Positions 1-10,913 are shown, numbered from the stretch's first letter. The stretch: DNA of 64,000 nucleotides from Lutimaribacter pacificus (GCF_900142185.1 NZ_FQZZ01000003.1:476904-540903); one strand, 5' to 3'. The notes: a model not told the origin generated them from the sequence alone. Numbers and translations are program-made.

Positions 1-711
1 CCGCAATGGGTGGATGTGGAATTCGACCCCGGCCGCAACTACACCGTGCCGTGGCAATGGGGCACCGTGGGCATGACGGTGAACACCAGCGTCTATGGCG
101 GCGACATCAACACCGCGGGCATCTACCTCGATCCGCCCGACGAGCTGAAGGGCAAGATCAACGTCGTGCCCGAGATGATGGATGTGATGTCGACCGCCAT
201 CTACTACATGGGCGGCGAACAATGCACCACCGACAAGGAGGTGCTGAAACAGGTCCGCGACAAGCTGGTCGAGGCCAAGCAGCACTGGCTGTCGATGGAT
301 TACGGCAATATCGAGAAATTCGCCAAGGGCGACCTGGCCGCCGGCGTGAACTGGAACGGCGCCTCGATGCGCGCGCGCCTGCAGAACGCCGATATCGCCT
401 ATGGCTATCCGATCGACGGCTACCCGGTCTGGATGGACAACGCGGCCATCGTCGCGGATGCGCAGAATGTCGAGAACGCCAGGCTGTTCCTGAACTTCAT
501 CATGGCGCCCGAAAACGCCGCGATGCTGTCGAACTTTGCCAAATACGCCAACGGCATCGTGGGATCGGCCGAATTCATGGACGCAGACCTGCAGGACGCG
601 CCCGAGATCAACCCCTCGGACGAGCTGAAGGCCGCGGGCGTGCTGTCCAAGACCTGCCCGCCCGAGGCGCAGAAGATCTATACCGCGATCTGGACCGAGC
701 TTCAGAAGTAA
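1..711 (+). CDS. Polyamine-type ABC transporter substrate-binding protein (5' end outside window)
   Basis: Periplasmic solute-binding protein of the PotD/PotF class, which delivers putrescine/spermidine-like ligands to an ABC importer. The reading frame is open from base 1, so the signal peptide and N-terminal lobe lie before the window; about 236 residues remain. The visible part has the family's Trp/Asp-rich ligand-pocket texture (PWQWGTVGM, NWNGASMRAR, YPIDGYPVWMDN) and the usual C-terminal helix with NFIMAPENAA. A GC-rich hairpin follows the stop, so the gene probably ends its transcript here. Exact ligand is not readable from the sequence. Confidence 0.85.
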   Translation, partial: PQWVDVEFDPGRNYTVPWQWGTVGMTVNTSVYGGDINTAGIYLDPPDELKGKINVVPEMMDVMSTAIYYMGGEQCTTDKEVLKQVRDKLVEAKQHWLSMDYGNIEKFAKGDLAAGVNWNGASMRARLQNADIAYGYPIDGYPVWMDNAAIVADAQNVENARLFLNFIMAPENAAMLSNFAKYANGIVGSAEFMDADLQDAPEINPSDELKAAGVLSKTCPPEAQKIYTAIWTELQK

Positions 712-719
712 CGCGCGCC

Positions 720-748
720 GGGCGGGCCTGCGGGCCCGCCCGTTTCCC
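720..748 (+). terminator. GC-rich hairpin terminator after the binding-protein gene
   Basis: A perfect 9-bp stem (720-728 with 733-741, GGGCGGGCC/GGCCCGCCC) closes a TGCG loop and is followed by GTTTCCCTT. The stem is strong but the T run is short, so termination may be partial and the amidohydrolase gene could receive read-through. Confidence 0.6.
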
Positions 749-764
749 TTCACGGAGTTCCCCC

Positions 765-2426
765 ATGTCCCCCGATATCGTCATCCTGAACGGTCGCCTG
801 ATCACCTTTGACGACGCGACACCGCAAGCCGGGGCGCTGGCCATCGCCGATGGCACGATCGCGGCCGTGGGCGACACGGGCGATATCCGCGGGCTTGCCG
901 GGCCGGGAACGCGGGTGATCGACGCGGGCGGCGCCACGGTGCTGCCGGGCTTCATCGACAGCCATGTGCACCTGTTCGGCGGCTCGGTCGAGCTGGGCTA
1001 TCTCGACCTTTACGGCGTTCAGGGGCTGGACCGGCTGACCGCAAAGCTGCGCGACTGGGCGGCGCAATGCCCCGATGACAAGGTGGTGTTCGCCGTGCAG
1101 GCCGATTACGCCATCCTCGGCCCGGGCCGAAGCACCACCCGGCAGGATCTGGATCAGGCCCTGCCCGATCGGCCCTTTGCCATGTTCGCCCCCGATCACC
1201 ACACCGTCTGGGCCAATACCAGGGCGCTGGAACTGGCCGGGCTCTTGCGTGGCGGCGCGGTCGACATGGGCGCCGAGATCGTGATGGCCCCCGACGGCAC
1301 CGCCACAGGTGAACTGCGCGAGCCGGGCGCCTACGCCCCGGTGCTGCAACTGACGCGCCACGGCGGGCGCGACATGCTGGGGCTGGTCACCGGGGCCGAC
1401 CCGGTGCCCCCCGCCACGGCGGCGGAACGCGCGCTCGACAAGGCGGCGATCGCGCGCGGGCTGCAACATTGCGCCAGCCACGGGATCACCGGGCTGCACA
1501 ACATGGATGGCAATTTCTACAACCTCGAACTGCTGTCCGAGCTTGAGGCCGATGGCGACCTGCTGTGCCGGGTCGAGGTGCCGTTCCATTACAAAAGCCA
1601 TGACACGCTGGACCGTTTTTCCGAGGCCGCGGACATGCGCGCCCGTTATAGCGGCGACTGGGTGTGGTGCAACCGGGTCAAGATGTTCATCGACGGGGTG
1701 GTCGAAAGCTCGACCGCGCTGATGCTGGAGCCCTATCCGGGGCTGGATACCGTGGGTGACGCGGTGTTCGACTACGACCATTTCGAGGCGGCGGTGATCC
1801 GTGCCGATGCGATGGGGCTGCAGATCGCCGTGCACGCCATCGGCGACAAGGGCATCCGCTGGACGCTGGACGCCTACGAGGCCGCGATCCGCGCCAATGG
1901 CCGCCGCGACAGCCGCCACCGCATCGAACATATCGAGGTGCTGCACCCCGACGACCTGCCCCGCTTTGCCGAACTGGGGGTGGTCGCCTCGATCCAGCCC
2001 GGCCACGCGCCTTTCGGCGGCATCTTCCCGCCCGAGGGCGTTGGCAAGATGCTGCACCCCCACCAGATCCCCACCGCCTATGCCTGGCAGGATATCCGCG
2101 ACACCGGCACGCCCGTCGTGTTCTCGACCGACTGGCCGGTGATCCCGGTCGACGTGATGCCCAACGTCAAGGCCGCCGTGGCGCCGGTGAAGATGCCCGC
2201 CCCGTGGCGCGATCAGGGCCAGAGCCTGCACGACACGCTGAAATCCTATACCGCCGACAATGCCTGGGTGGAGTTCAACGAGGCCCGCAAGGGCCGGCTG
2301 GCCCCCGGCCTGATGGCGGATATCGCCATCATGTCCCACGATCTCGAGGCGATGGCGCCCGGGGATCTGGACAAGGCGCGCGCGCAACTCACCATCGCGG
2401 GCGGGCGCGTCACCTACGAGGCGTAG
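765..2426 (+). CDS. YtcJ-like metal-dependent amidohydrolase
   Basis: Predicted cytoplasmic amidohydrolase (Amidohydro_3/YtcJ group), 553 residues, acting on an unknown amide. The metal-site motifs are in order: DSHVHLFGG near residue 65, the HAIGDKG histidine near 360, RIEHIEVL near 385 and the late FSTDWPV aspartate near 455. I chose the ATG at 765, with GGAG about 8 bases upstream; the frame stays open much further upstream but that part overlaps the binding-protein gene in another frame. It sits directly behind a polyamine-type transporter gene, so hydrolysis of an imported amide is a reasonable inference. The hut operon converges on its 3' end. Confidence 0.85.
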   Translation: MSPDIVILNGRLITFDDATPQAGALAIADGTIAAVGDTGDIRGLAGPGTRVIDAGGATVLPGFIDSHVHLFGGSVELGYLDLYGVQGLDRLTAKLRDWAAQCPDDKVVFAVQADYAILGPGRSTTRQDLDQALPDRPFAMFAPDHHTVWANTRALELAGLLRGGAVDMGAEIVMAPDGTATGELREPGAYAPVLQLTRHGGRDMLGLVTGADPVPPATAAERALDKAAIARGLQHCASHGITGLHNMDGNFYNLELLSELEADGDLLCRVEVPFHYKSHDTLDRFSEAADMRARYSGDWVWCNRVKMFIDGVVESSTALMLEPYPGLDTVGDAVFDYDHFEAAVIRADAMGLQIAVHAIGDKGIRWTLDAYEAAIRANGRRDSRHRIEHIEVLHPDDLPRFAELGVVASIQPGHAPFGGIFPPEGVGKMLHPHQIPTAYAWQDIRDTGTPVVFSTDWPVIPVDVMPNVKAAVAPVKMPAPWRDQGQSLHDTLKSYTADNAWVEFNEARKGRLAPGLMADIAIMSHDLEAMAPGDLDKARAQLTIAGGRVTYEA

Positions 2427-2440
2427 GCGCGGGCGGCCGC

Positions 2441-4114
2441 TCAGTTCCCCAGGATGCCCGGCAGGCGCAGGCCGTGGGCGCGGGCGCAGCGGATCGCCTC
2501 GTCATAGCCGGCATCGGCATGGCGCCAGACGCCCGAGGCCGGGTCGTTCCACAGCACGCGCTCCAGCCGTCGGGCGGCCTCGGGCGTGCCGTCGGCGACG
2601 ATCACCATGCCGGCGTGCTGGCTGAACCCCATGCCGACCCCGCCGCCATGATGCAGGCTGACCCAGGTCGCGCCTGAGGCGGTGTTCACCAGCGCGTTCA
2701 GCAACGGCCAGTCGCTGACCGCGTCCGAGCCGTCCTTCATCGCCTCGGTCTCGCGGTTGGGGCTGGCGACCGATCCGCTGTCCAGGTGATCGCGCCCGAT
2801 CACGATCGGGGCCTTGAGTTCGCCATTGGCGACCATCTCGTTGAACTTCAGCCCGGCGCGATGCCTGTCGCCCAGCCCGATCCAGCAGATGCGCGCAGGC
2901 AATCCCTGAAAGCTGATACGCGCGCGCGCCATGTCGAGCCAGGTGTGCAGGTGCTCGTTTTCCGGGAACAGTTCCTTCATCGCCCGGTCGGTCCTGTAGA
3001 TATCCTCGGGGTCGCCCGAAAGCGCGCACCAGCGGAACGGGCCGATGCCCCGGCAGAACAGCGGACGGATATAAGCGGGCACGAAGCCGGGGAAGGCAAA
3101 GGCGTTTTCCAACCCCTCCTCCAGTGCCATCTGGCGGATGTTGTTGCCGTAATCCAGCGTCGGCACGCCGTCGTTCCAGAAATCGACCATCGCCGCCACA
3201 TGCACCTTCATCGAGGCGCGGGCGGCCCTTTCCACCGCCTTGGGATCGCTTTCGCGTCTGTCGCGCCACTGTGCCATGGTCCAGCCCTGCGGCAGGTAGC
3301 CGTTCACCGGGTCATGGGCGCTGGTCTGGTCGGTCACGATGTCGGGGCGCACGCCACGGCGGTGGATTTCGGGGAAGATATCGGCGGCATTGCCCAGCAG
3401 CGCCACCGATTTCGCCTCGCCCGCCCTGGTCCAGCGGTCGATCAGCGCAAGCGCCTCGTCCAGGCTGTCGGTCTTTTCGTCCACGTACCGGGTGCGCAGG
3501 CGGAAATCTATCGAGTCGGGGTTGCATTCCACCGCCATGCAACAGGCGCCCGCCATCACCGCGGCCAGCGGCTGCGCGCCGCCCATGCCACCAAGGCCCC
3601 CGGTCAGTATCCACTTGCCCTTCAGGTCACCGCCGTAATGCTGCCGCCCGGCCTCGGCAAAGGTTTCATAGGTGCCCTGCACGATCCCCTGCGAACCGAT
3701 ATAGATCCACGATCCCGCGGTCATCTGGCCGTACATCATCAGGCCCTTGCGGTCGAGTTCGTTGAAATGGTCCCAGTTGGCCCAGTGCGGCACGATGTTG
3801 GAATTGGCGATCAGCACGCGCGGCGCGTCGGCATGGGTGCGCACGATGGCGACCGGCTTGCCCGATTGCACCACCAGCGTTTCGTCGGCCTCAAGGTCTT
3901 TCAGCCCAGCCACGATCCGGTCGAAATCCTCCCATGTGCGGGCGGCGCGGCCGATGCCGCCATAGACCACCAGCTCATGCGGATTCTCGGCCACGTCCGG
4001 GTGCAGGTTGTTCATCAGCATCCGCATCGCGGCCTCGGTCAGCCAGCTTTTCGCCGTGATATCGGGGCCGGTGGGCGGGTACACGTCACGAAGGTTGTGT
4101 CGGGGGGTCGTCAT
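2441..4114 (-). CDS. hutU: Urocanate hydratase
   Basis: Converts urocanate to imidazolonepropionate (EC 4.2.1.49) with tightly bound NAD+, the second step of histidine breakdown. The 557-residue length is normal. The glycine-rich NAD-binding stretch [18 protein letters not shown] and the active-site cysteine region [15 protein letters not shown] are intact. Last gene of the leftward hutIHGU operon; its ATG overlaps the hutG stop in an ATGA, implying translational coupling. Confidence 0.97.
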   Translation of the reverse strand: MTTPRHNLRDVYPPTGPDITAKSWLTEAAMRMLMNNLHPDVAENPHELVVYGGIGRAARTWEDFDRIVAGLKDLEADETLVVQSGKPVAIVRTHADAPRVLIANSNIVPHWANWDHFNELDRKGLMMYGQMTAGSWIYIGSQGIVQGTYETFAEAGRQHYGGDLKGKWILTGGLGGMGGAQPLAAVMAGACCMAVECNPDSIDFRLRTRYVDEKTDSLDEALALIDRWTRAGEAKSVALLGNAADIFPEIHRRGVRPDIVTDQTSAHDPVNGYLPQGWTMAQWRDRRESDPKAVERAARASMKVHVAAMVDFWNDGVPTLDYGNNIRQMALEEGLENAFAFPGFVPAYIRPLFCRGIGPFRWCALSGDPEDIYRTDRAMKELFPENEHLHTWLDMARARISFQGLPARICWIGLGDRHRAGLKFNEMVANGELKAPIVIGRDHLDSGSVASPNRETEAMKDGSDAVSDWPLLNALVNTASGATWVSLHHGGGVGMGFSQHAGMVIVADGTPEAARRLERVLWNDPASGVWRHADAGYDEAIRCARAHGLRLPGILGN

Positions 4115-4899
4115 TCGGGCCTCCAGCGCATCAGGGTGTCGAGGATGGTTTTCAGATGGCCGCGCAGCCGGTCGGCGCGGCGCGGATCGTATGCCCAGGG
4201 CGCGTGCCCGGTCATGTAGGTCGACTGCGCCAGCTCCATCTGGATGGCGTGCAGCCCCTCGGCGGGGCGGCCGTACTGCCGGGTCGTCCAGCCACCCCTG
4301 AAACGGCCGTTGCGCACCGTGGTATATCCCCCGGCCCGCGCACAGATATCGGCGACGGCGGTTTCAATGCCGGGCGCGCAGGTCTTTCCGCCATCGGTGC
4401 CGATGTTGAAATCGGGCAGCCGCCCGTCGAAGAGAAAGGGAATTTCCGACCGGATCGAATGGCAGTCATACAGGATGGCAAAGCCATGCCGGACCCGCAC
4501 GCGATCCAGTTCGGCGGACAGCGCGGTGTGGTATGGCACATGGAACGCCAGCCGCCGCCGTTCCACCTCGGCGGCACCGGGTTCGCAACCCTCTTTATAA
4601 ATGGGGATGCCGTCGAAATCGGTCAGCGGGCACAGGCCGGTCGTGTTCTGCCCCGGATAGAGGCTGGCCCCCGAGGGGTCGCGGTTCACGTCGATCGCGT
4701 AGCGGTGGATCGTGGTGCGGACGGTCGTGACATCCTCGGCCAGTCCGTCGTAAAGTCGGTGAATATGCCAGTCGGTATCGGCCAGCGCGCCGCCGGTTTC
4801 GTTCAGCGCGCCGGCCACGTCGTCGGGCAGATCGGTGCCGGTATGCGGCAGGCCCAGAACCAGCGGGCCGTCGCCGCGCGTGATGTCGAGAAAGCTCAT
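4111..4899 (-). CDS. hutG: N-formylglutamate deformylase
   Basis: Hydrolyses N-formyl-L-glutamate to glutamate and formate, the last step of the five-step histidine pathway that uses HutF. The protein has 262 residues. Family signatures are [10 protein letters not shown] at the N-terminus and [11 protein letters not shown] in the middle, which carry metal and substrate ligands. The start at 4899 is fixed by an ATGA overlap with the hutH stop; a longer frame upstream runs antisense-in-frame through hutH and is a shadow. Presence of hutF on the other arm agrees with a formylglutamate rather than formamide route. Confidence 0.94.
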   Translation of the reverse strand: MSFLDITRGDGPLVLGLPHTGTDLPDDVAGALNETGGALADTDWHIHRLYDGLAEDVTTVRTTIHRYAIDVNRDPSGASLYPGQNTTGLCPLTDFDGIPIYKEGCEPGAAEVERRRLAFHVPYHTALSAELDRVRVRHGFAILYDCHSIRSEIPFLFDGRLPDFNIGTDGGKTCAPGIETAVADICARAGGYTTVRNGRFRGGWTTRQYGRPAEGLHAIQMELAQSTYMTGHAPWAYDPRRADRLRGHLKTILDTLMRWRPE

Positions 4900-6416
4900 G
4901 ACGCCAGCTCCAGCCCGGCGGCGCGGGGCAGCGCATCGTCGCGGATCATGGCGGCGGCGGCCTCGATATCGGGGGCGAGATAGCGATCTTCGCCCAGGCC
5001 GGGAACGATACGGCGAATTTCGGCTATGACAGCCGCCAGCCGGTCCGACGTTGCAAGCGGCGCGCGCGCCTCGATCCCCTGCGCGGCGCACAGCGCCTCG
5101 ATCCCGAGGATCACCGACAGGTTCGCGTTCATCCGCGCCAGCCGCCGCGCGCCATGGGCGGCCATGCTGACATGATCCTCCTGGTTGGCCGAGGTGGGCG
5201 TGCTGTCGGTCGAACAGGGATTCGCCAGGTGCTTGTTCTCGCTCATCAGCGCGGCGCTGGTCACCTCGGCGATCATGAAGCCCGAGTTCAGCCCCGGCGC
5301 GGGCGTCAGGAAGGGCGGCAGGTCGAAGCTCAGCGTCGGGTCCACCATCAGCGCCACCCGGCGCTGCGCGATGGCGCCGATCTCGGACAGGGCCAGCGCG
5401 ATCTGGTCGGCGGCAAAGGCGACGGGTTCGGCATGGAAATTGCCGCCCGACAGGATGCCCGCCTGCGTGATCAGCGGGTTGTCCGTCACGGCGTTCGCCT
5501 CGATCTGCAACGTGCGGCCGGCAAAGCGCAGGATATCCAGCGCCGCGCCCGCGACCTGCGGCTGGCACCGGATGCAATACGGGTCCTGCACGCGGCTGTC
5601 GCCGTCGCGGTGGCTTTCGCGGATGGCGCTGCCCCGCATCAGGCCGGCCATGGCGGCGGCCACGTCGATCTGCCCCGGCTGGCCGCGCAGGGCGTGGATT
5701 TCCGGCGCAAGCGGCTGGGTCGAGCCCATGATCGCGTCGGTCGACATCGCCGAGGTGACGACCGCGTTGCGCAGCATCCGCATGGCATCGAAATACCCCG
5801 CCAGCGCGCAGGCGGTGGAAAACTGCGTGCCGTTGATCAGCGCCAGCCCCTCCTTGGGGCCAAGAACCACCGGCGACAGCCCCGCGCGCGCCAGCGCCGC
5901 GCCGCCGGGCATCCGCACGCCGTCATGCAGCGCCTCGCCCTCGCCGATCATGACCGCCGTCATATGCGCCAGCGGCGCCAGGTCGCCCGACGCGCCGACC
6001 GAGCCCTGCACCGGGATCACCGGCATGACATCCGCCGCCAGCATCGCCTGTATCCGGGCGCAGATCTCCCAGCGCACACCCGACGCGCCACGCCCCAGCG
6101 ACAGCAGCTTGAGCACCATCATCAGCCGGGTCGTCGGGACATCCAGCGCCTCGCCCACCCCGCTGCAATGGCTGAGGATCAGGTTGCGCTGCAGCGTCGC
6201 GGTATCTTCCGCCGGGATGCGCACCGAGGCGAGCTTGCCGAAGCCCGTGTTGATCCCGTAGACCGGCACATCGCCCAGCGCGGCCTGCCGGACCTGCCCG
6301 GCCGCGGCCTCGACCGGCGCGCGGGCGGTATCGTCCAGCCGCGCCGCCGCCCCGCCGCGCCACAGCGTTTCGAGCGTGGAAAGATCCGTCGAGCCGGGGG
6401 AAAGAATGACGGTCAT
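4896..6416 (-). CDS. hutH: Histidine ammonia-lyase
   Basis: Removes ammonia from L-histidine to give urocanate (EC 4.3.1.3), the entry step of the pathway. The 506-residue protein contains the Ala-Ser-Gly triad in [15 protein letters not shown], which cyclises to the MIO electrophile, and the downstream [15 protein letters not shown] substrate region. Starts and stops overlap hutI and hutG by ATGA junctions, so the four leftward genes look translationally coupled. Confidence 0.97.
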   Translation of the reverse strand: MTVILSPGSTDLSTLETLWRGGAAARLDDTARAPVEAAAGQVRQAALGDVPVYGINTGFGKLASVRIPAEDTATLQRNLILSHCSGVGEALDVPTTRLMMVLKLLSLGRGASGVRWEICARIQAMLAADVMPVIPVQGSVGASGDLAPLAHMTAVMIGEGEALHDGVRMPGGAALARAGLSPVVLGPKEGLALINGTQFSTACALAGYFDAMRMLRNAVVTSAMSTDAIMGSTQPLAPEIHALRGQPGQIDVAAAMAGLMRGSAIRESHRDGDSRVQDPYCIRCQPQVAGAALDILRFAGRTLQIEANAVTDNPLITQAGILSGGNFHAEPVAFAADQIALALSEIGAIAQRRVALMVDPTLSFDLPPFLTPAPGLNSGFMIAEVTSAALMSENKHLANPCSTDSTPTSANQEDHVSMAAHGARRLARMNANLSVILGIEALCAAQGIEARAPLATSDRLAAVIAEIRRIVPGLGEDRYLAPDIEAAAAMIRDDALPRAAGLELAS

Positions 6417-7615
6417 GCCGCGCCTCCGAAAATGCGTTCATGCAGCGGGTTGACCCCGATGCGATAGGACAGTTCCGCCGGGTCCTCGACATCCCAGACC
6501 GCAAGGTCGGCGCGCAGCCCCGGCGCGATCATGCCGCAATCTTCCCGCCCCAGCGCGCGGGCGGCGTTGCGGGTGGTGCCGGCCAGCGCCTCGGTCGGCG
6601 TCAGGCCGAACAGCGTGCAGGCCATGTTCATCGCCAGCAGGACCGAGCCCATCGGCGACGACCCGGGGTTCCAGTCGGTCGCCACCGCCATCGGCACGCC
6701 ATGGTCGCGAAACCCATCGACCGGCGGCTTTCGCGTTTCATGCAACGTATAGAACGCCCCCGGCAGCAGCACCGCGACGCTGCCCGCCCCGGCCATCGCC
6801 CGCACATCCGCCTCGCCGGCATATTCCACGTGATCGACCGACAACGCCCCGTGCCGTGCCGCAAGGATCGTTCCGCCGAGATTGGACAGCTGGTCGGAAT
6901 GCAGCCTGACCGGCAGGCCCAGCGCCCGCGCCCTGTCGAAGACGCGGCCGATCTGGCCGGGGGTAAAGGCGATCCCCTCGCAGAACCCGTCGACCGCATC
7001 GACCAGCCCCTGCCCGTGCGCGGCGTCGAGCGCGGGCAGGCAGACGGTGTCGATATAGGTGTCGGCATCCATGCCCGCGGGCACCGCGTGCGCCCCCAGG
7101 AACGAGGTGACGACCCGCACCGGCCGCCGCGTGGCGATCGCACGCGCGACGCGCAGCATCTTGAGTTCGGTCTCGATATCCAGCCCGTAGCCCGACTTGA
7201 CCTCGATCAGCGCGACACCCTCGGCGATCAGCGCATCGGCGCGGCGCAGGGCCTGCTCCAGCAGCGTGGCCTCGGGCGTGTCGCGCGTGGCCTGGACGGT
7301 GGAAACGATGCCACCGCCCGCGCGGGCGATCTCTTCGTAGCTGGCCCCTTCCAGCCGCATCCCGAATTCGCGGGCGCGGTTGCCGCCGTGAACCAGATGG
7401 GTGTGGCAATCAATCAGCGCGGGCGTGACCAGCCGCCCGCCAAAGCCGGTGCGCGGGATATCCCGGCACGCGTCGGGCAGCGCGCGCATCGGCCCGACCC
7501 AGCGGATCGTCCCGCCCCCGGTGACGATCCCGGCATCCCGGATCAGGCCGCAGCCATCGGCCCCGTCCGCCATCGTCGCCACGGTCACATCGGTGATGAG
7601 TTGCCCGCCGGACAT
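6413..7615 (-). CDS. hutI: Imidazolonepropionase
   Basis: Opens the imidazolone ring of imidazolonepropionate to N-formimino-L-glutamate (EC 3.5.2.7). The 400-residue amidohydrolase has the metal motif [12 protein letters not shown], a mid-chain VKSGYGLD lysine/substrate region and the late TDWNPGSSP aspartate. It is the first gene of hutIHGU. The start at 7615 is preceded by an AAGGGGG ribosome site. Transcription should begin at the divergent promoter just upstream, facing hutF. Confidence 0.96.
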   Translation of the reverse strand: MSGGQLITDVTVATMADGADGCGLIRDAGIVTGGGTIRWVGPMRALPDACRDIPRTGFGGRLVTPALIDCHTHLVHGGNRAREFGMRLEGASYEEIARAGGGIVSTVQATRDTPEATLLEQALRRADALIAEGVALIEVKSGYGLDIETELKMLRVARAIATRRPVRVVTSFLGAHAVPAGMDADTYIDTVCLPALDAAHGQGLVDAVDGFCEGIAFTPGQIGRVFDRARALGLPVRLHSDQLSNLGGTILAARHGALSVDHVEYAGEADVRAMAGAGSVAVLLPGAFYTLHETRKPPVDGFRDHGVPMAVATDWNPGSSPMGSVLLAMNMACTLFGLTPTEALAGTTRNAARALGREDCGMIAPGLRADLAVWDVEDPAELSYRIGVNPLHERIFGGAA

Positions 7616-7624
7616 GCCGCCCCC

Positions 7625-7653
7625 TTGTTTTAAGACATTCTTATTCGTAATAT
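7625..7653 (+). promoter_or_regulatory. Promoter of hutFC
   Basis: TTGTTT (7625-7630) and TAATAT (7648-7653) are separated by the optimal 17 bases. It overlaps the opposing hutI promoter, and the HutC-type palindrome begins at the base after the -10 element, so one bound repressor could block both directions. Confidence 0.55.
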
Positions 7654-7671
7654 GTAGCTACTTAATATGTC
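7634..7671. promoter_or_regulatory. Candidate HutC operator between hutI and hutF
   Basis: The core GTAGCTAC (7654-7661) is a perfect palindrome with the GT-N4-AC layout typical of HutC-subfamily GntR operators. It lies within a looser palindrome whose ends are GACAT (7634-7638) and ATGTC (7667-7671). The site is the only strong palindrome in the 71-bp divergent gap of a locus that encodes its own HutC. Assignment is inferred; no binding data. Confidence 0.5.
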
Positions 7672-7673
7672 AA
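7647..7673 (-). promoter_or_regulatory. Promoter of hutIHGU
   Basis: On the minus strand a perfect TTGACA (7673 to 7668) is followed after 15 bases by TATTAC (7652 to 7647). Spacing is a little short for sigma-70, but the palindrome GTAGCTAC falls inside the spacer, which is a classic place for repressor control. Confidence 0.5.
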
Positions 7674-7686
7674 CTCGGATCACCCG

Positions 7687-9054
7687 ATGAAGAAAATCCA
7701 TGCCCGGCAGGCGCTTACTGAAAACGGCTGGCAGGCGAATGTCACCATCGGCATCGACGATGCCGGTCGAATCGCCGAAATCGGAACGGGGCCCGCCCCC
7801 GCGCATCCTGCGCATGACCTGATCCTGCCCGCGCCGCTGAACCTGCACTCGCACGCGTTTCAGCGCGCGATGGCAGGCCTGACCGAAACCCGCGGCGCCG
7901 ATCCGAGGGACAGTTTCTGGACCTGGCGCAGGCTCATGTACCGATTTCTCGACCGGCTGACGCCCGACCATGTGCAGGCCATCGCATCGCTGGTGTTCAT
8001 GGAAATGCTCGAGGCCGGCTATGGCGCGGTGGCCGAGTTCCACTATCTCCATCACGACATGGGCGGCACCCCTTACGCCAATATCGCCGAGATGGCGGAC
8101 CGTATCACCGCCGCCGCGAACGCGGCCGGGATCGGCCTCACGCTGCTGCCGGTGCTTTATACCCACGGCGGTTGCGACGGGCGGCCGCTGGCCGGCGGGC
8201 AGCGACGGTTCGGAACCGACCCGGCAGCGTTCGCGCGGCTGCACGAGGCCGCGGCCCGGCTGATCGCGGCGGCCGGGGCCGATTACGCCCTGGGCGTCGC
8301 GCCGCATTCGCTGCGCGCGGTGACGCCCGAGGGGCTGACCGCGGCCGTCGGCCTTGCGCAAGGCGGCCCGGTGCACATGCACCTTGCCGAACAGGTCGCC
8401 GAGGTCGAAGAGGTGCAGGCCCACCTGGGCGCGCGGCCTGCCGAGTGGCTTTTGGCCAACCAGCCGGTGGATGACCACTGGTGCCTGATCCACTGCACGC
8501 AGATGACCGCGCCCGAGACACGCGCCCTTGCCGCGACCGGCGCGGTGGCAGGGCTGTGCCCGATCACGGAATCGAGCCTTGGCGACGGTATCTTCGACGC
8601 CACCGGCTTTGTCGCGGCGGGCGGTCGGTTCGGCATCGGGTCCGACAGCAATATCCATATCTCGCTGTTCCACGAGCTTGCGACGCTCGAATATTCGCAA
8701 CGGCTGCGCGATCGCAGCCGCGCGGCGCTGGCGAACCCGGCGCAATCGACCGGGCGCGTGCTGTTCGACAACGCCGCCCACGCCGGGGCGGCCGCAGGCG
8801 GCCGGGCGTCGGGGCGGATCGCGGTGGGGCAATGGGCCGACCTGATCGGCATCGCAACCGACAATCCCTGGCTGTGCAACCGGCAGGGCGACACGGTTCT
8901 CGACAGCCTGGTCTTCACCGGGCGCGGGCAGGAGTGCATCACCGATGTCTGGAGCGCGGGCCGCCATGTCGTGCGCGACGGTCGCCATTTCGCCCGCGAT
9001 GCGATAACCCGCGATTTCATGGCTGTCATTCGGGAACTCGGGCAGGATATCTGA
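7687..9054 (+). CDS. hutF: Formimidoylglutamate deiminase
   Basis: Converts N-formimino-L-glutamate to N-formyl-L-glutamate plus ammonia (EC 3.5.3.13). The protein has 455 residues and amidohydrolase-fold motifs: NLHSHAFQRAM at the N-terminus, VHMHLAEQ and LIHCTQM in the middle and IGSDSNIHI near the C-terminus. It is divergent from hutI and its stop overlaps the hutC start (TGATG), so enzyme and regulator are co-translated. Confidence 0.95.
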   Translation: MKKIHARQALTENGWQANVTIGIDDAGRIAEIGTGPAPAHPAHDLILPAPLNLHSHAFQRAMAGLTETRGADPRDSFWTWRRLMYRFLDRLTPDHVQAIASLVFMEMLEAGYGAVAEFHYLHHDMGGTPYANIAEMADRITAAANAAGIGLTLLPVLYTHGGCDGRPLAGGQRRFGTDPAAFARLHEAAARLIAAAGADYALGVAPHSLRAVTPEGLTAAVGLAQGGPVHMHLAEQVAEVEEVQAHLGARPAEWLLANQPVDDHWCLIHCTQMTAPETRALAATGAVAGLCPITESSLGDGIFDATGFVAAGGRFGIGSDSNIHISLFHELATLEYSQRLRDRSRAALANPAQSTGRVLFDNAAHAGAAAGGRASGRIAVGQWADLIGIATDNPWLCNRQGDTVLDSLVFTGRGQECITDVWSAGRHVVRDGRHFARDAITRDFMAVIRELGQDI

Positions 9055-9752
9055 TGTCGGACACGCGGCTTGGCTGGAAGGATGTGCGGGACAGGATTCA
9101 CCGGATGATCCTGACCGGCCGCTACGGCCCCGGCGACAAGCTGCCGCGCGACGCCGATATCGCCGAGGAACTGAACTGCGCCCGCTCGACCGTGCAGCGC
9201 GCGATGCAGGACCTGTCCGACAGCGGCCTGGTCGAGCGCCGCCGCAAGGGCGGCACCCGCGTCCGGCCCGACCCGGTGACGCGGGCGACGTTCGACATCT
9301 CGATCACCCGCCACGAGGTCGAACAGACCGGCGCCGCCTATGGCTATCAGCTGATCGGCGCCACGCAGGAGGTGCCGCCGCGCGGCGTGCAGGCGGTGTT
9401 CGGCCAGAAGATCGCGCAGCCCATGCTGCGGGTTCAGGCGCTGCACCTGGCCGACGCCCGGCCCTATATCCTCGAGGATCGCTGGATCTGCCTGCAAACC
9501 TCGCCCGAGATCCTGTCGCTGGACCTGACGGGGATCAGCGCGAATGAATGGCTGGTCCTGAACAAGCCCTATGACCGGCTCGACATGCGGTTCTACGCCG
9601 AAAACGCCGATCCCGCGCGCGCCGGGCTGCTGGGCACCGCGCCGGGCGAGGCGCTGCTGGTGATCGAACGCACCACCTGGATCGGCGATGCGCCGATCAC
9701 CACGGTCAAGGCCAGCACGGCCCCGGGATACCGGCTGCGCAGCCAGTCCTGA
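9054..9752 (+). CDS. hutC: GntR-family histidine-utilisation repressor
   Basis: A 232-residue HutC-type regulator: a winged-helix GntR domain (about residues 8-75, with DKLPRDADIAEELNCARSTV) followed by a UTRA ligand domain (about 90-225). HutC proteins usually repress hut genes and are released by urocanate; that role is assumed from family and position. The start at 9054 is set by the TGATG overlap with hutF. The likely target is the palindrome at 7654-7661. Confidence 0.9.
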   Translation: MSDTRLGWKDVRDRIHRMILTGRYGPGDKLPRDADIAEELNCARSTVQRAMQDLSDSGLVERRRKGGTRVRPDPVTRATFDISITRHEVEQTGAAYGYQLIGATQEVPPRGVQAVFGQKIAQPMLRVQALHLADARPYILEDRWICLQTSPEILSLDLTGISANEWLVLNKPYDRLDMRFYAENADPARAGLLGTAPGEALLVIERTTWIGDAPITTVKASTAPGYRLRSQS

Positions 9753-9753
9753 A

Positions 9754-9782
9754 CGCGCACCGGGCGGTCCGGGCGCGTTTTT
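9754..9782 (+). terminator. Terminator of hutFC
   Basis: Stem CGCGC-(A bulge)-CCGG pairs with CCGG-GCGCG (9754-9777), loop GCGGT, followed by TTTTT at 9778-9782. It begins one base after the hutC stop. Confidence 0.75.
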
Positions 9783-9980
9783 CCGGCCGCGATTCCGAAA
9801 CCCGCGTTTCGGCATGGCCGTGGGCCGGGGCCGATCTTTTCGATCATCGCCACCCCGGGACGATAGCGTTCCGGCAATGCGCGCGATGCGGCACCAACCT
9901 CCTTATTTTCCTGACCCCATGGCGTAACGCCCGTCCAGCACTTCATAATTCGGTACGGCAATCGAAACGAGAGCGCAGCA

Positions 9981-10913
9981 ATGATCCACCTCCCACCCCT
10001 TGTCCAACGCGACCGGCGTCGGGGCGTCGTTCCGGGTACGATCACCCGCACGGCCAATGCCGGGCGGGCGGCGCATCATGCACCGGCCCGCGGGATGCTG
10101 GCACGGATCGCCGCCCTGTTCCGCCCGCAGGCCCAGACCGTGCCGGGTCTCTCAACCCGCGCACCGCGCCGGGGGCAGGTCGCCTTCGTCGGCGCAGGTC
10201 CGGGCGACCCCGAGCTTCTGACGCTCAGGGCGCACAGGGAATTGCAGGAGGCCGATGTCGTGATCCATGACCGGCTGGTATCAAACGGGGTGCTTGCGCT
10301 GTGCCATCCGGGGGCGGCGATGATCCCCGTGGGCAAGCAGGGTTTCGGCCCCTCGGTGCCGCAGGACGAGATCAACGCGCTGATCCTCGGGCACGCGCAG
10401 GGCGGCGCGCGGGTCGTGCGGCTGAAAGGCGGCGATCCAACGGTGTTCGGGCGTCTTGACGAGGAAATCGCCGCGCTGGAACCCGCCGGCATCGACTGGC
10501 ACATCGTTCCGGGCATCACCGCGGCCTCGGCCAGCGCCGCCGCCATCGGCCAGAGCCTGACCCAGAGGCAGCGCAACCGCGACATCCGCTTCATGACCGG
10601 CCACGACATGAAGGGCTTTGCCGAACATGACTGGGCCATGGTCGCACGCCCGGGCGAGGTGACGGCGGTCTACATGGGCAAGCGCGCGGCCCGGTTCATC
10701 CAGGGCCGGATGCTGATGCACGGCGCCAGCCCGGCAACCCCCGTGACCATTGTCGAGAATGCCTCGCTCCCCGATCAGCGCATCCTGTCGACCACGCTGG
10801 CGCGACTGGCGGCGGACGTGGCGGCGGCCGGGCTGGACGGGCCGGCACTGACATTCCTGGGCCTCGCGCCGCGCGCGGCACAGGCAGAACTTCGCAAGGA
10901 GGCGGTTCAATGA
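9981..10913 (+). CDS. cobA: Uroporphyrinogen-III C-methyltransferase (siroheme branch)
   Basis: SAM-dependent methylation of uroporphyrinogen III to precorrin-2, the precursor of the siroheme needed by the sulfite reductase two genes downstream. The tetrapyrrole methylase domain starts near residue 65 (AFVGAGPGDPELLTLRA) and includes RLKGGDPTVFGR and VPGITAASASAA. The first about 60 residues are a non-conserved Arg-rich extension; an internal ATG at 10095 would give a more usual length, so the start is uncertain. Ends in an ATGA overlap with the DUF2849 gene. First gene of a sulfur-assimilation operon. Confidence 0.9.
   Translation: MIHLPPLVQRDRRRGVVPGTITRTANAGRAAHHAPARGMLARIAALFRPQAQTVPGLSTRAPRRGQVAFVGAGPGDPELLTLRAHRELQEADVVIHDRLVSNGVLALCHPGAAMIPVGKQGFGPSVPQDEINALILGHAQGGARVVRLKGGDPTVFGRLDEEIAALEPAGIDWHIVPGITAASASAAAIGQSLTQRQRNRDIRFMTGHDMKGFAEHDWAMVARPGEVTAVYMGKRAARFIQGRMLMHGASPATPVTIVENASLPDQRILSTTLARLAADVAAAGLDGPALTFLGLAPRAAQAELRKEAVQ

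Noticed and set aside
6..764. An N-terminal extension of the amidohydrolase gene that would give 806 residues
   Set aside because: The extra 253 residues are the polyamine-binding-protein gene read in the wrong frame; GGAG and the conserved start support 765.
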